Source of the DNA: Arthrobacter sp.
GTDB lineage: Bacteria > Actinomycetota > Actinomycetes > Actinomycetales > Micrococcaceae
Direction of reading: 5' to 3'
DNA: 8,780 nucleotides
Assembly (NCBI GenBank): GCA_025464925.1
Contig: JAODMS010000225.1
Span: 1-8,780 of the forward strand
Shown: positions 1-6,237 of the stretch, piece by piece
Position numbering within the stretch: the stretch's first letter is position 1
Layout: each line of letters starts with the position of its first letter
The notes under the pieces: generated by a model
What the model was told of the DNA's origin: nothing
Databases searched by the model: none
Seen by the model: only the letters and a program-made list of their open reading frames with translations
Made by a program: the position numbers and the translations under genes

Positions 1-134
1 TCGCCTACGTTGCCCGCAGAACCGGGGAGGGAAAGTCCAAACGCGACATCATCCGATGTCTCAAACGCTACGTCATCCGCGAGGTCTACCACCTCATCAA
101 AACCAACCCCGGAACCGGTGAAATCGCGGGTTGA
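1..134 (+). CDS. IS110-family transposase, C-terminal 43 residues (5' end outside window)
   Basis: The plus frame open from base 3 to the TGA at 132-134 encodes 43 residues beginning AYVARRTGEGKSKRD and continuing with IIRCLKRYVIREVYHLI. The pattern 'RR..EGKSKR..IRCLKRY..REVY' is the usual C-terminal tail of IS110-family (DEDD/RuvC-like plus Tnp20) transposases of actinobacteria. The catalytic RuvC-like N-terminal domain and the catalytic Ser of the Tnp20 domain would lie upstream, outside the window, so activity cannot be judged. IS110 enzymes move their element without classical inverted repeats, guided by an element-encoded bridge RNA (family knowledge). The stop is followed by only about 16 bp before the sequence becomes IS3-family orfB. 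The family call rests on recognising this tail, without a database search. Confidence 0.72.
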   Translation, partial: AYVARRTGEGKSKRDIIRCLKRYVIREVYHLIKTNPGTGEIAG

Positions 135-150
135 CAACTAAAGGAGCATC
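1..150 (+). mobile_element. Right end of an IS110-family insertion sequence
   Basis: The transposase stop at 132-134 is followed by a short non-coding tail (TTGACAACTAAAGGAGCATC, 131-150). From base 151 the sequence reads in frame as the conserved IS3 orfB stretch NAVMENFFGHLKEEL. The right boundary is therefore placed at about 148-150, where the IS3 codon expected before Asn (GAC for Asp) is replaced by ATC. The final C is shared, so the exact junction is ambiguous by a base or two. The left end is outside the window. Because the 3' non-coding tail is so short, a bridge RNA is unlikely to be encoded at this end. That fits the IS110 subgroup, which carries it on the left, better than the IS1111 subgroup. 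Confidence 0.6.
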
Positions 151-339
151 AACGCCGTGATGGAGAACTTCTTCGGACATCTCAAGGAAGAGCTCTTCCA
201 CCGCGTCCGGTTCCTCAGCACCGACGCACTGTCGGCGCAACTGAAGGAATACATCCGCTGGTACAACCAGGATCGGATCAAAGAAAACTTGCAGGGACTG
301 AGCCCGGTGCAATACCGGACCCAGGCCCTCGCGGCTTAA
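151..339 (+). pseudogene. IS3-family transposase OrfB remnant (C-terminal integrase part)
   Basis: In-frame translation from 151 gives NAVMENFFGHLKEELFHRVR, then a stretch with YIRWYNQDRIKENLQGLSPV, stopping at TAA 337-339 (62 residues). This is the C-terminal end of the rve integrase core of IS3-family OrfB, IS150/IS3 type. It carries the Glu of the DDE triad in 'DNAVMENFF', the 'LKEE' helix and the terminal 'YNxxRIKxxLxGLSPVxYR' block. The two catalytic Asp residues and all of OrfA are missing, and what lies immediately upstream is the IS110 tail. The fragment has internal start codons (GTG 157, ATG 160), but as a transposase it is inactive. It is best read as the distal half of an orfB split by the IS110 insertion. 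Confidence 0.85.
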
Positions 340-354
340 GCTCTTACTTGGCCA

Positions 355-378
355 GTCCAACTTTCGGGGACCAGTTCA
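355..378 (+). repeat. Right inverted repeat of the IS3-family element
   Basis: Bases 355-378 include CAACTTTCGGGGACCAGTTC and end in CA. Read on the minus strand it begins TGAACTGGTCCCCGAAAG, the familiar TGAACTGG(C/T)CCC... terminus of many IS3-family (IS150-type) elements. The left repeat is not in the window, so pairing cannot be shown here. Any 3-4 bp target duplication would start at 379. Confidence 0.7.
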
Positions 379-407
379 AATCCGGACGGGGTCTTCCGCC
401 GAGCAGC

Positions 408-1973
408 TCAGCCCACGATCAACGCCGGGTTGGCCTGCTGGCAGACCGTGTCCCCGGCCGTCTGGTTGACGATGTCCGCGGGCAGGTCCACTGCGGCATC
501 GCCGGTCTTGGTGCCGCTCGCGAAGTCGCTGCCCAGATAGACCTGGACACCCGTGACCCCGGCGGCCGGCAGCACCTGGGCTGCGGGAATCCCCAGCAGC
601 GCGGCAACGTCGGCGGCCACATCGGCGGACGCCGCATCGTGGTAGACGGCCGTCGTCGCCACAGGCCTGGCCGCCAGCTCACCGAGCTGGGTGAAGCCCC
701 CGGCCATGAGCGCCTGCATGATCTCCAGTGACCGCGCCGGGACGCCGGAGCCGTTGGCGACAGTGACCGGCTGCAGCGACTTGTCGTAGGCCGGGGCCGG
801 GACCGGGGCACTGGGCGCCGGCTCGGCGCTGGGTGCGGCAGGGCCGCTCGGCGCCGTCGGATCCGTCAGGTCCACGTTCTTGCGCATGGCGGCGAAGAGC
901 TGGGAAGCGGCAGGCTCCGCCGTCTGCAGGCGGTTCGGGTCAATTTCCGCCGGGACGGTCGGTACCGCCACAAACGCAACCTTGCCGACGTCGATGTTCT
1001 TGATCCGGTTGCCTACAGTCAGCAGCGTCGGGATGGAGGCCAGCCCGTCGTCAATGGTGAGGTTCCTGGTGACGACATCGGCGATCTCAAGCATCTTGGC
1101 CGGGCTGGACAGCGTGCCGTCATCCTTCAGCTTGCGAGTCAGCGAGGACAGGAAGCCCTGCTGGGCCTTGATCCGGCCGAGGTCACCGCCGTCCGCAAAG
1201 GCGTGGCGGGTGCGCAGGAACGACAGTGCCTGCTCCCCCTGGACAGAGGATGTGCCCTTGGGCAGCCGGAGCCTCGAATCGGGATCGTACACCGCGTCGC
1301 TAATGCAGACTTCCACGCCGCCCACGGTGTTGGAGAGTTCCTTGACGGCGGTGAAGTCCGCCATCATGAAGTGGTCAACTTCCAGGCCGGTGAGCTTGTT
1401 CACGGTATCCACGGCGCAGCCGATGCCCGCCTCGGACATCGCCGCGTTGATCATCACGTTTTTCTGGGCCGGGTACTGGGTGCCGGTTTTCTGGTCCTTG
1501 CATTTCGGAATGTCGACCAGGAGGTCACGGGGGAAGCTGATGACGTTCACGCGTTTGTTGTCCTCCGAGATGTCCAGCAGCATCATGACATCTGAGTGCC
1601 CGTAGCCGGTGGAGTCCTCGGCGCTGCCGTATTGCGCGTTCTTTCCGTCGCGGGTGTCGGAGCCGAGGACAAGGATCTGCATCCTGCCCCTGGACTCATC
1701 CACAGGGGCCTCGGTCTTGTTGCTGCCTGCGCTCAGCGGGGACTTGGTGATATTTCCCTGCAGCCGGATGACCCAGTAGCCGCCGAACGCGAGGACACCC
1801 ACGAGCAGGACCGCGACGACGGCCGTGCCGATCTTCAGCCAGGTGGGTGGCCGCCGGACGGCGCAGAGATGGCGGGCCGGGCCGACGGCAGGATCTTCCG
1901 TGTGCCGGGCAGCGGCGGTTGACCGAACCGGCGGGCCGGTTCCGTCTGCACGGTCTTCACGGGGTCGAACCAA
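408..1973 (-). CDS. LytR-CpsA-Psr (LCP) family cell-wall polymer ligase with LytR_C domain
   Basis: LCP proteins are membrane-anchored phosphotransferases that move lipid-linked glycopolymers onto peptidoglycan outside the cell. In the 521-residue reading (TTG start) there is an Arg-rich cytoplasmic tail (1-46), one membrane helix (about 47-69), and an LCP catalytic domain (about 97-285). The domain shows LGSDTRDG (103-110), HSDVMMLLD, SFPRD (R149, D150), FLRTRHAF (R254, R256) and GGDLGRIKAQQ (R267), the acidic and Arg residues that bind pyrophosphate and metal in the family. A Pro/Ala linker (373-396) leads to a LytR_C domain starting VTVANGSGVPARSLEIMQAL (403-422). The gene lies downstream of era on the same strand, behind a hairpin. 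Start: TTG 1973 has a good Shine-Dalgarno but no ATG is available in this frame. Residues 1-45 have less GC-rich third positions than an overlapping frame, so the N-terminus may be frameshifted (see findings). The domain assignment is firm; the polymer substrate is unknown. Confidence 0.9.
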   Translation of the reverse strand: MVRPREDRADGTGPPVRSTAAARHTEDPAVGPARHLCAVRRPPTWLKIGTAVVAVLLVGVLAFGGYWVIRLQGNITKSPLSAGSNKTEAPVDESRGRMQILVLGSDTRDGKNAQYGSAEDSTGYGHSDVMMLLDISEDNKRVNVISFPRDLLVDIPKCKDQKTGTQYPAQKNVMINAAMSEAGIGCAVDTVNKLTGLEVDHFMMADFTAVKELSNTVGGVEVCISDAVYDPDSRLRLPKGTSSVQGEQALSFLRTRHAFADGGDLGRIKAQQGFLSSLTRKLKDDGTLSSPAKMLEIADVVTRNLTIDDGLASIPTLLTVGNRIKNIDVGKVAFVAVPTVPAEIDPNRLQTAEPAASQLFAAMRKNVDLTDPTAPSGPAAPSAEPAPSAPVPAPAYDKSLQPVTVANGSGVPARSLEIMQALMAGGFTQLGELAARPVATTAVYHDAASADVAADVAALLGIPAAQVLPAAGVTGVQVYLGSDFASGTKTGDAAVDLPADIVNQTAGDTVCQQANPALIVG

Positions 1974-1981
1974 TTGTGGGG

Positions 1982-1989
1982 CCTTCCTT
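1982..1989 (-). promoter_or_regulatory. Shine-Dalgarno supporting the TTG start of the LCP gene
   Basis: The minus strand reads AAGGAAGG, then an 8-nt spacer CCCCACAA, then TTG at 1973. Spacing and match are good, which is the main argument for the TTG start. The same bases would encode Lys-Glu-Gly if translation instead began at ATG 2010, so the motif may be coincidental. Confidence 0.45.
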
Positions 1990-2058
1990 CACGAACGGGA
2001 GTTCGCTCATATTAGTGCCCGAATCTGGGAAAATGCCGGTGGGCGCGCTGGCGGGGGC

Positions 2059-2082
2059 GGCGGGCCCGTTCCCGGACCCGCC
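2059..2082 (-). terminator. GC-rich hairpin between era and the LCP gene
   Basis: On the minus strand GGCGGGTCC and GGGCCCGCC form a 9-bp stem (one G·T pair) around the 6-nt loop GGGAAC. It lies about 60 bp past the era stop and about 50 bp before ATG 2010. No T-run follows, so it is not a canonical intrinsic terminator; it could be an attenuating or RNA-end-stabilising hairpin. The rest of the 168-bp gap (1974-2141) shows no other convincing feature. Confidence 0.4.
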
Positions 2083-2141
2083 AACAGCTGCGCCTGTGAG
2101 GCCGGAAATCCCCGGCCGGGAAAGGCTGTCAGGACCTCTGC

Positions 2142-3101
2142 TCAGAAACCGAGCTTCACGAGCTGCTTCGGATCCCGCTGCCAGTCCTTGGCCACTTTGA
2201 CGTGCAGGTCCAGGTAGATACGGGTCCCCAGCAGCGCCTCAATTCCCTTGCGCGCGGTGGTGCCGACTTCCCGGAGGCGTGCGCCGCCCTTGCCGATGAT
2301 GATGGCTTTCTGTGAGGACCGTTCAACATAGAGGTTGACCCGGACATCGAGGAACGGGCTGTCCTCGGGCCGGCCCTCGCGGGGGACGATTTCGTCGACG
2401 ACGACGGCCAGGGAGTGCGGCAGCTCGTCCCGGACGCCCTCGAGGGCGGCTTCGCGGATGAGTTCCGCGACCATCACCGCTTCGGGCTCGTCCGTCAGGT
2501 GCCCGTCCGGATACAGCGGCGGTGACGGCGGCATGTGGCCGATCAGCACGTCGGCCACTGTTTTCACCTGGAAGCCGTCCGTAGCGGAGACGGGAACGAT
2601 GTCCTTCCAGCCCTCCTCACCCAATACTGAGCGTCCCAGTGCCGCCACGGCGAGAAGCTGTTCCGTCAGTGCCTGACGGTCCACGAGGTCGGCCTTCGTC
2701 ACGATGGCGATGACCGGCTTGTTGCCGACGGCGGCGAGCTGCGCGGCTATGAACTTATCCCCCGGGCCGATCTTCTCGTTGGCCGGCAGGCAGAAACCGA
2801 TCGCGTCGACTTCGGCGAGGGTATCGGCGACGAGCTGGTTGAGGCGCTTGCCCAGCAGGGTGCGTGGGCGGTGCAGCCCGGGCGTGTCAACCAGGATCAG
2901 CTGGGCGTCGTCCCGATGGACGATGCCGCGGATGGTGTGCCGGGTCGTTTGCGGCTTGGCCGAGGTGATGGCGACCTTCTTGCCCACCAGCGCGTTGGTG
3001 AGGGTGGACTTTCCGGCGTTGGGGCGTCCCACCAACACCGAGAACCCGGCGCGGTAGCCGCCGTAGGCAGCTTCGCCGTCGGACTTATTCTGCTTGCTCA
3101 C
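2142..3101 (-). CDS. era: GTPase Era, 30S ribosomal subunit assembly factor
   Basis: Era binds the 3' end of 16S rRNA and assists 30S maturation. The 319-residue protein has an N-terminal GTPase domain: G1 GRPNAGKS (25-32), switch I around PQTTRHTIRG (50-59), G3 DTPG (72-75), G4 TKAD (135-138, in place of NKxD) and G5 SAT (172-174). A C-terminal KH RNA-binding domain (about 206-300) has the GxxG loop as GKGG (270-273). Length is close to the family norm of about 300. Start: the frame is open upstream to 3371, but conservation begins at YRAGFSVLVGRPN. The GTG at 3101 is preceded by AGGGAG at a 6-nt spacing, which fixes the start. The first 17 bp overlap the end of the CNNM/CBS gene, so the two are probably translationally coupled. 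It is the last gene of the phoH-ybeY-CNNM-era operon. Confidence 0.97.
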   Translation of the reverse strand: MSKQNKSDGEAAYGGYRAGFSVLVGRPNAGKSTLTNALVGKKVAITSAKPQTTRHTIRGIVHRDDAQLILVDTPGLHRPRTLLGKRLNQLVADTLAEVDAIGFCLPANEKIGPGDKFIAAQLAAVGNKPVIAIVTKADLVDRQALTEQLLAVAALGRSVLGEEGWKDIVPVSATDGFQVKTVADVLIGHMPPSPPLYPDGHLTDEPEAVMVAELIREAALEGVRDELPHSLAVVVDEIVPREGRPEDSPFLDVRVNLYVERSSQKAIIIGKGGARLREVGTTARKGIEALLGTRIYLDLHVKVAKDWQRDPKQLVKLGF

Positions 3102-4428
3102 GTGGAACTCCCTGTTGGATTGGTGCGGCCTCGTCGAAGAGGTCTTCAAGGTCGGTTTCGTTGGGAACGGCGCCGTTTGGAACGGCGGCCGCGATGATGT
3201 GGCTGACGCGGTTCCGCCGGCCCTCCAGCCGGTCGGCACGGAGGGCGAGGCCGTGCACCTGGACGGTGCTGCCGACAATCGGCACTCGTCCGAGCGCCTT
3301 GGCGAGCAGTCCGCCCACCGTGTCCACTTCGTCGTCATCGAGCTCGAGGTCGAAGAGCTCGCCGAGGTCATCGATGCTCATGCGGGCGCTGACGCGAAAG
3401 GTTCCCTCGCCCAGCGGCACTGCCTCGGCGCTTTCCGTGTCGTATTCGTCCACAATCTCGCCGACGATTTCTTCGATGAGGTCTTCGAGGGTGACCAGCC
3501 CGGCCGTACCGCCGTATTCATCGATGACGATGGCGACGTGGGTTGACTCCACCTGGAGTTCGCGGAGCAGCTCGCTGACCGGCTTGGAGTCCGGCACATA
3601 GCGGACCTCGCGCGTCAGTTCGTCGACGATGGGGAGTACCTCCCCGGGGCGGAGATTGTGAAGCGCAGCAGCGACGTCCTTGAGGTAGACGATGCCCAGG
3701 ATGTGGTCCGTGTCTTCCCCGATGACCGGAATCCGCGAGTATCCCGAGCGCAGGAACAGCGACATCGCGCGCCGGAGGCTGGACCCCGAGTCGATGAATA
3801 CGATGTCGGTCCGCGGCACCATGACCGAGCGGACCAGGGTGTCGCCGAAGTCGAACACGGACTGGATCAGTTCCGCCTCGTTGTCCTCGATCACGTCGGA
3901 CTCGGAGGCCCGGTCCACGAGTTCGCGGAATTCCTCTTCGCTGAAGAACGCTTCGTTGTCTGCCGGTGCCCCCGGTGCCACGGCACTGCCCACCGTGACG
4001 AGCCACCCCGGAATCGGTCCCAGCACGAGGTACAGGAAACGGATGAGCGGGGCGCTGAACCGGACCAGGCTAGCGGCGTGGACGCGGCCCAGCTGCCTCG
4101 GGGACACCCCCACGATCACAAAACCCAGCAGTGCCATGATGCCGGTGGCGGCCAGCCCGGCGAGCCAGACGTTGTCCAACAGGCTGTGCAGCAGCGCGGT
4201 CACGGCGACGGCGGAGGCCATCTCGAACCAGATCCGCCAGAACCGCAGGGCCCGCATGTGGGCCACGGGGTGTGCCATGATGCGTTTCAGCGCTGTGCCG
4301 TTGCCCTGCAGGATCGCCTGTTCGGCGTCGTGCCGGGGAATGAAGTTGAAGGCCGACTCGGCCGCGGTCAGCAGCGCGGCAAAAATAAGGAACACCAGCG
4401 CCATGCCGGCAAGGACCAATGGTGTCAC
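3085..4428 (-). CDS. CNNM/DUF21–CBS pair–CorC_HlyC membrane protein ('hemolysin family')
   Basis: This is a 447-residue inner-membrane protein of the CNNM/CorC group, whose characterised members act in Mg2+ (or Co2+) export and homeostasis; the 'hemolysin' name is historical. Domains: a DUF21 transmembrane region (about 1-150; hydrophobic spans near 4-22, 66-86, 89-109 and 126-147), a CBS pair (about 203-262 with MVPRTDIVFID and SRIPVIGE, and about 268-328 with HVAIVIDEYGGTAGLVTLED), and a CorC_HlyC domain (about 335-412). The CBS pair binds adenine nucleotides in relatives. The start is GTG 4428, which overlaps the ybeY stop as GTGA (4425-4428). Its own stop overlaps the era start by 17 bp. 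It is a standard resident of the actinobacterial ybeY–era interval. The transported ion is inferred from family only. Confidence 0.93.
   Translation of the reverse strand: MTPLVLAGMALVFLIFAALLTAAESAFNFIPRHDAEQAILQGNGTALKRIMAHPVAHMRALRFWRIWFEMASAVAVTALLHSLLDNVWLAGLAATGIMALLGFVIVGVSPRQLGRVHAASLVRFSAPLIRFLYLVLGPIPGWLVTVGSAVAPGAPADNEAFFSEEEFRELVDRASESDVIEDNEAELIQSVFDFGDTLVRSVMVPRTDIVFIDSGSSLRRAMSLFLRSGYSRIPVIGEDTDHILGIVYLKDVAAALHNLRPGEVLPIVDELTREVRYVPDSKPVSELLRELQVESTHVAIVIDEYGGTAGLVTLEDLIEEIVGEIVDEYDTESAEAVPLGEGTFRVSARMSIDDLGELFDLELDDDEVDTVGGLLAKALGRVPIVGSTVQVHGLALRADRLEGRRNRVSHIIAAAVPNGAVPNETDLEDLFDEAAPIQQGVPREQAE
3108..3113 (-). promoter_or_regulatory. Shine-Dalgarno that decides the era start
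   Basis: Minus-strand AGGGAG lies six bases (TTCCAC) upstream of GTG 3101. It is inside the 3' end of the upstream gene and argues for the 319-residue Era over a longer version reaching to 3371. Confidence 0.65.
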
Positions 4429-4898
4429 TGGATCGTCTCGGCCGGGGCGTCCTTGCCGGTGAAGGCGGAGAGCAGCTCACGCTGCAGCCCAAACATCTCT
4501 TCCTTTTCCTCCGGCTCGGCGTGGTCATAGCCCAAAAGGTGCAGGATGCCGTGGGTGGTGAGCAACAGCATCTCGTCTTGGGTGGAGTGGCCTGCGTTCC
4601 TGGCCTGGACCCCGGCGACCTGGGGGCAGATGGCGATGTCGCCGAGCATGCCCTGTGGAGTCGGCTTGTCCGGGGTACCGGGGGTAAGTTCATCCATGGG
4701 GACGGACAGCACGTCGGTGGAGCCGGGCTCGTCCATCAACTCGATATGCAGCTTCTCCATGGCCGGTTCGTCCACCAGCAGGATGGACAGCTCCGCCTGG
4801 GGATGGATAAAGAGGCGCTCGAAGATGAACCGCGACAGCGACACCAGCTGGGCCTCGTCGACGGCGACGCCTGACTCGTTGTTGATCTCGATGCTCAT
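4425..4898 (-). CDS. ybeY: Endoribonuclease YbeY, rRNA maturation factor
   Basis: YbeY is a small metal-dependent endoribonuclease involved in 16S rRNA 3'-end maturation and 70S quality control. The 157-residue protein carries the diagnostic Zn-binding motif HGILHLLGYDH (116-126), in which three His residues coordinate the metal, and the upstream motif TDVLSVPM (61-68; TDVLSFP in most relatives). Length is typical. The start ATG 4898 shares ATGA with the phoH stop (4-bp overlap) and is preceded by a weak GGGGAA. The stop overlaps the next gene by 4 bp. Such coupling with phoH is very common and suggests coordinated roles in RNA metabolism. Confidence 0.97.
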   Translation of the reverse strand: MSIEINNESGVAVDEAQLVSLSRFIFERLFIHPQAELSILLVDEPAMEKLHIELMDEPGSTDVLSVPMDELTPGTPDKPTPQGMLGDIAICPQVAGVQARNAGHSTQDEMLLLTTHGILHLLGYDHAEPEEKEEMFGLQRELLSAFTGKDAPAETIQ

Positions 4899-5983
4899 GC
4901 GCGTTCCCCGCGGTTTTCCCGGGCCCCGGGGTGCTTGACCCGGTTTCTCTGGACCTCGTCCCAGATGCTGTAGGCATTGACGATGTCACCGACCAGACGG
5001 TGCCGGACGACATCGCTGGCATCCAGCACCGAGAAGCTGACGTCCTCGATGCCGTGGAGGATTTCCTCGACGATCCGCAGCCCCGAGCGGGTGCCGAACG
5101 GAAGATCCACCTGGGTGACGTCGCCGGTGACCACCATTTTGGAGCCGAAGCCAAGCCTGGTCAGGAACATCTTCATCTGTTCCGGCGTGGTGTTCTGTGC
5201 CTCGTCCAGGATGATGAAGGCGTCATTGAGGGTGCGGCCACGCATATAGGCCAGCGGTGCCACTTCAATGGTGCCGGCGGCCATCAGGCGCGGAATGGAC
5301 TCGGGATCCATCATGTCGTGCAGGGCATCATACAAGGGCCGCAGATAGGGATCGATCTTGTCGCTGAGGGTGCCGGGCAGGAAGCCGAGCCGCTCCCCGG
5401 CCTCCACGGCAGGGCGCGTCAGGATGATGCGGCTGACTTCCTTCTGCTGCAGCGCCTGGACGGCCTTGGCCATGGCCAGGTACGTTTTGCCCGTACCGGC
5501 CGGGCCGATCCCGAAGATCACCGTGTTCGCGTCAATGGCGTCCACATAGTTCTTCTGATTCAGGGTCTTCGGGCGGATGGTCTTCCCGCGGGTGGAGAGG
5601 ATGTTGGTCGTCAGCACATCCACGGGGTTCTGCAGTGACTGGCTGCGGAGCAGCACCACGAGCTGCTGCAAGACAGCCGGGGTGATGACGGTGCCCCGCG
5701 CCACAAGACCCCTGATCTCGTTCAGCAGGCGCATGATCCGGGGTACGTCGGCCTGCGGCCCGCTGATCGAGAGCTCATTGCCTCGGACATGGAAGTCAAC
5801 GGCCGGAAACTGGGTTTCAATGAAGCGCAATGCCTCGTCGTGACTGCCGAGGGACTGGACCATCTGGTCGGAGTCATCGAACAGAACCACCTCCGTCCGC
5901 AGCCCTGGTAGGGAGTGGGGAAATTCACCTGCGGGGCGCTCTGCGGCGCTGATCCGGGCCTTGCCGTTCGCTGCTTCAGTCAT
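4895..5983 (-). CDS. phoH: PhoH family P-loop ATPase
   Basis: A 362-residue cytoplasmic PhoH/PhoL-type ATPase. An N-terminal segment (about 30-130) resembles the RNA-binding-like part of full-length PhoH-like proteins. The ATPase domain follows: Walker A GPAGTGKT (160-167), the family motif TRPAVEAGERLGFLPG (189-204), Walker B FIILDEAQN (256-264), and TGD (286-288) followed by QVDLP. The family is linked to RNA metabolism and, by fusion or neighbourhood, to YbeY; the exact substrate in bacteria is unsettled. It is first in the phoH-ybeY-CNNM-era operon and starts at ATG 5983, with no strong Shine-Dalgarno. A short GC palindrome (5990-6001, GGCCC/GGGCC) sits just upstream and could limit initiation. 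In the usual actinobacterial order it would follow rsmE; here the lipoprotein gene separates them, so it needs its own promoter. Confidence 0.96.
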   Translation of the reverse strand: MTEAANGKARISAAERPAGEFPHSLPGLRTEVVLFDDSDQMVQSLGSHDEALRFIETQFPAVDFHVRGNELSISGPQADVPRIMRLLNEIRGLVARGTVITPAVLQQLVVLLRSQSLQNPVDVLTTNILSTRGKTIRPKTLNQKNYVDAIDANTVIFGIGPAGTGKTYLAMAKAVQALQQKEVSRIILTRPAVEAGERLGFLPGTLSDKIDPYLRPLYDALHDMMDPESIPRLMAAGTIEVAPLAYMRGRTLNDAFIILDEAQNTTPEQMKMFLTRLGFGSKMVVTGDVTQVDLPFGTRSGLRIVEEILHGIEDVSFSVLDASDVVRHRLVGDIVNAYSIWDEVQRNRVKHPGARENRGERA

Positions 5984-6237
5984 GGTGTTGGCCCACGGGC
6001 CTCTGGTCCCCTCCAGTTCGGAATTGGTCGGTCCCCCTGATCCGGCCCGACGGCGGTGCTCGCCTTTCGGTTCCGGGTCTCAGCGGGTGCTTCCATCTTA
6101 CGCCAGCACGCCGTCGCGGAGTTCGCCGGCAGCGGGTTCCCTGATTTAGGTATCAACTTTGTATCGGCCCCATATCGTTCCCGTTGCAGTTCTGCAGCCC
6201 GGCGCCAAACGCCGGTTTCGTGCCGGGCCGGTATGCG
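5984..6237. promoter_or_regulatory. Divergent control region between phoH and the GerMN lipoprotein gene
   Basis: This 254-bp gap contains no convincing gene. It includes a relatively AT-rich patch (about 6141-6180) in an otherwise GC-rich window, which makes it the natural place for promoters of both flanking units. On the minus strand TAAGAT (6100-6095) is a possible -10 box for phoH, giving a leader of roughly 100 nt, but no good -35 matches it. On the plus strand the AT-rich patch holds the phased TATC repeats listed separately. Placement as a regulatory region follows from divergent gene orientation; the individual boxes are weak. Confidence 0.45.
6151..6176 (+). repeat. Three TATC units at 11-bp spacing
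   Basis: TATC occurs at 6151, 6162 and 6173, exactly 11 bp apart. The first two are preceded by G (GTATC) and the last by A (ATATC). Regular 11-bp direct repeats place the units on one face of the helix, as in binding sites of OmpR/PhoB-class response regulators. The units are only 4-5 bp, so chance is possible. Confidence 0.35.

Larger units (their letters stand above)
151..378 (+). mobile_element. 3' part of an IS3-family insertion sequence
   Basis: This unit contains the orfB remnant (151-339), a short tail, and a terminal inverted repeat ending in CA at 377-378. The matching left end and orfA are not in the window and may lie upstream of the IS110 copy. The element points toward the LCP gene, which is transcribed in the opposite direction and ends 29 bp beyond the IS terminus. 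Confidence 0.75.

Noticed and set aside
135..138. Era G4 motif TKAD instead of NKxD (Era residues 135-138) as a sign of lost GTP specificity
   Set aside because: Thr at this position is, as far as I recall, usual in actinobacterial Era, and all other G motifs and the KH domain are intact. Numbers here are protein residues; the codons lie at about 2699-2688 on the minus strand.
97..360. 87-codon minus-strand open frame across the IS junction
   Set aside because: It is antisense to the IS3 orfB remnant and crosses the IS110/IS3 boundary, so it cannot be an inherited gene.
880..1605. 241-codon plus-strand open frame opposite the LCP gene
   Set aside because: It is an antisense shadow of the LCP catalytic domain; the product is Ser/Arg-rich and matches no family.
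3102..3371. Longer Era with 90 extra N-terminal residues
   Set aside because: The extension is Ser/Thr/Arg-rich and lies inside the CNNM/CBS gene in another frame. The GTG at 3101 has a good Shine-Dalgarno and gives a normal-length Era.
3658..4530. 290-codon plus-strand open frame opposite the CNNM/CBS and ybeY genes
   Set aside because: It spans the junction of two well-supported minus-strand genes, and its product is His/Gln/Arg-rich without domains; a GC-driven shadow.
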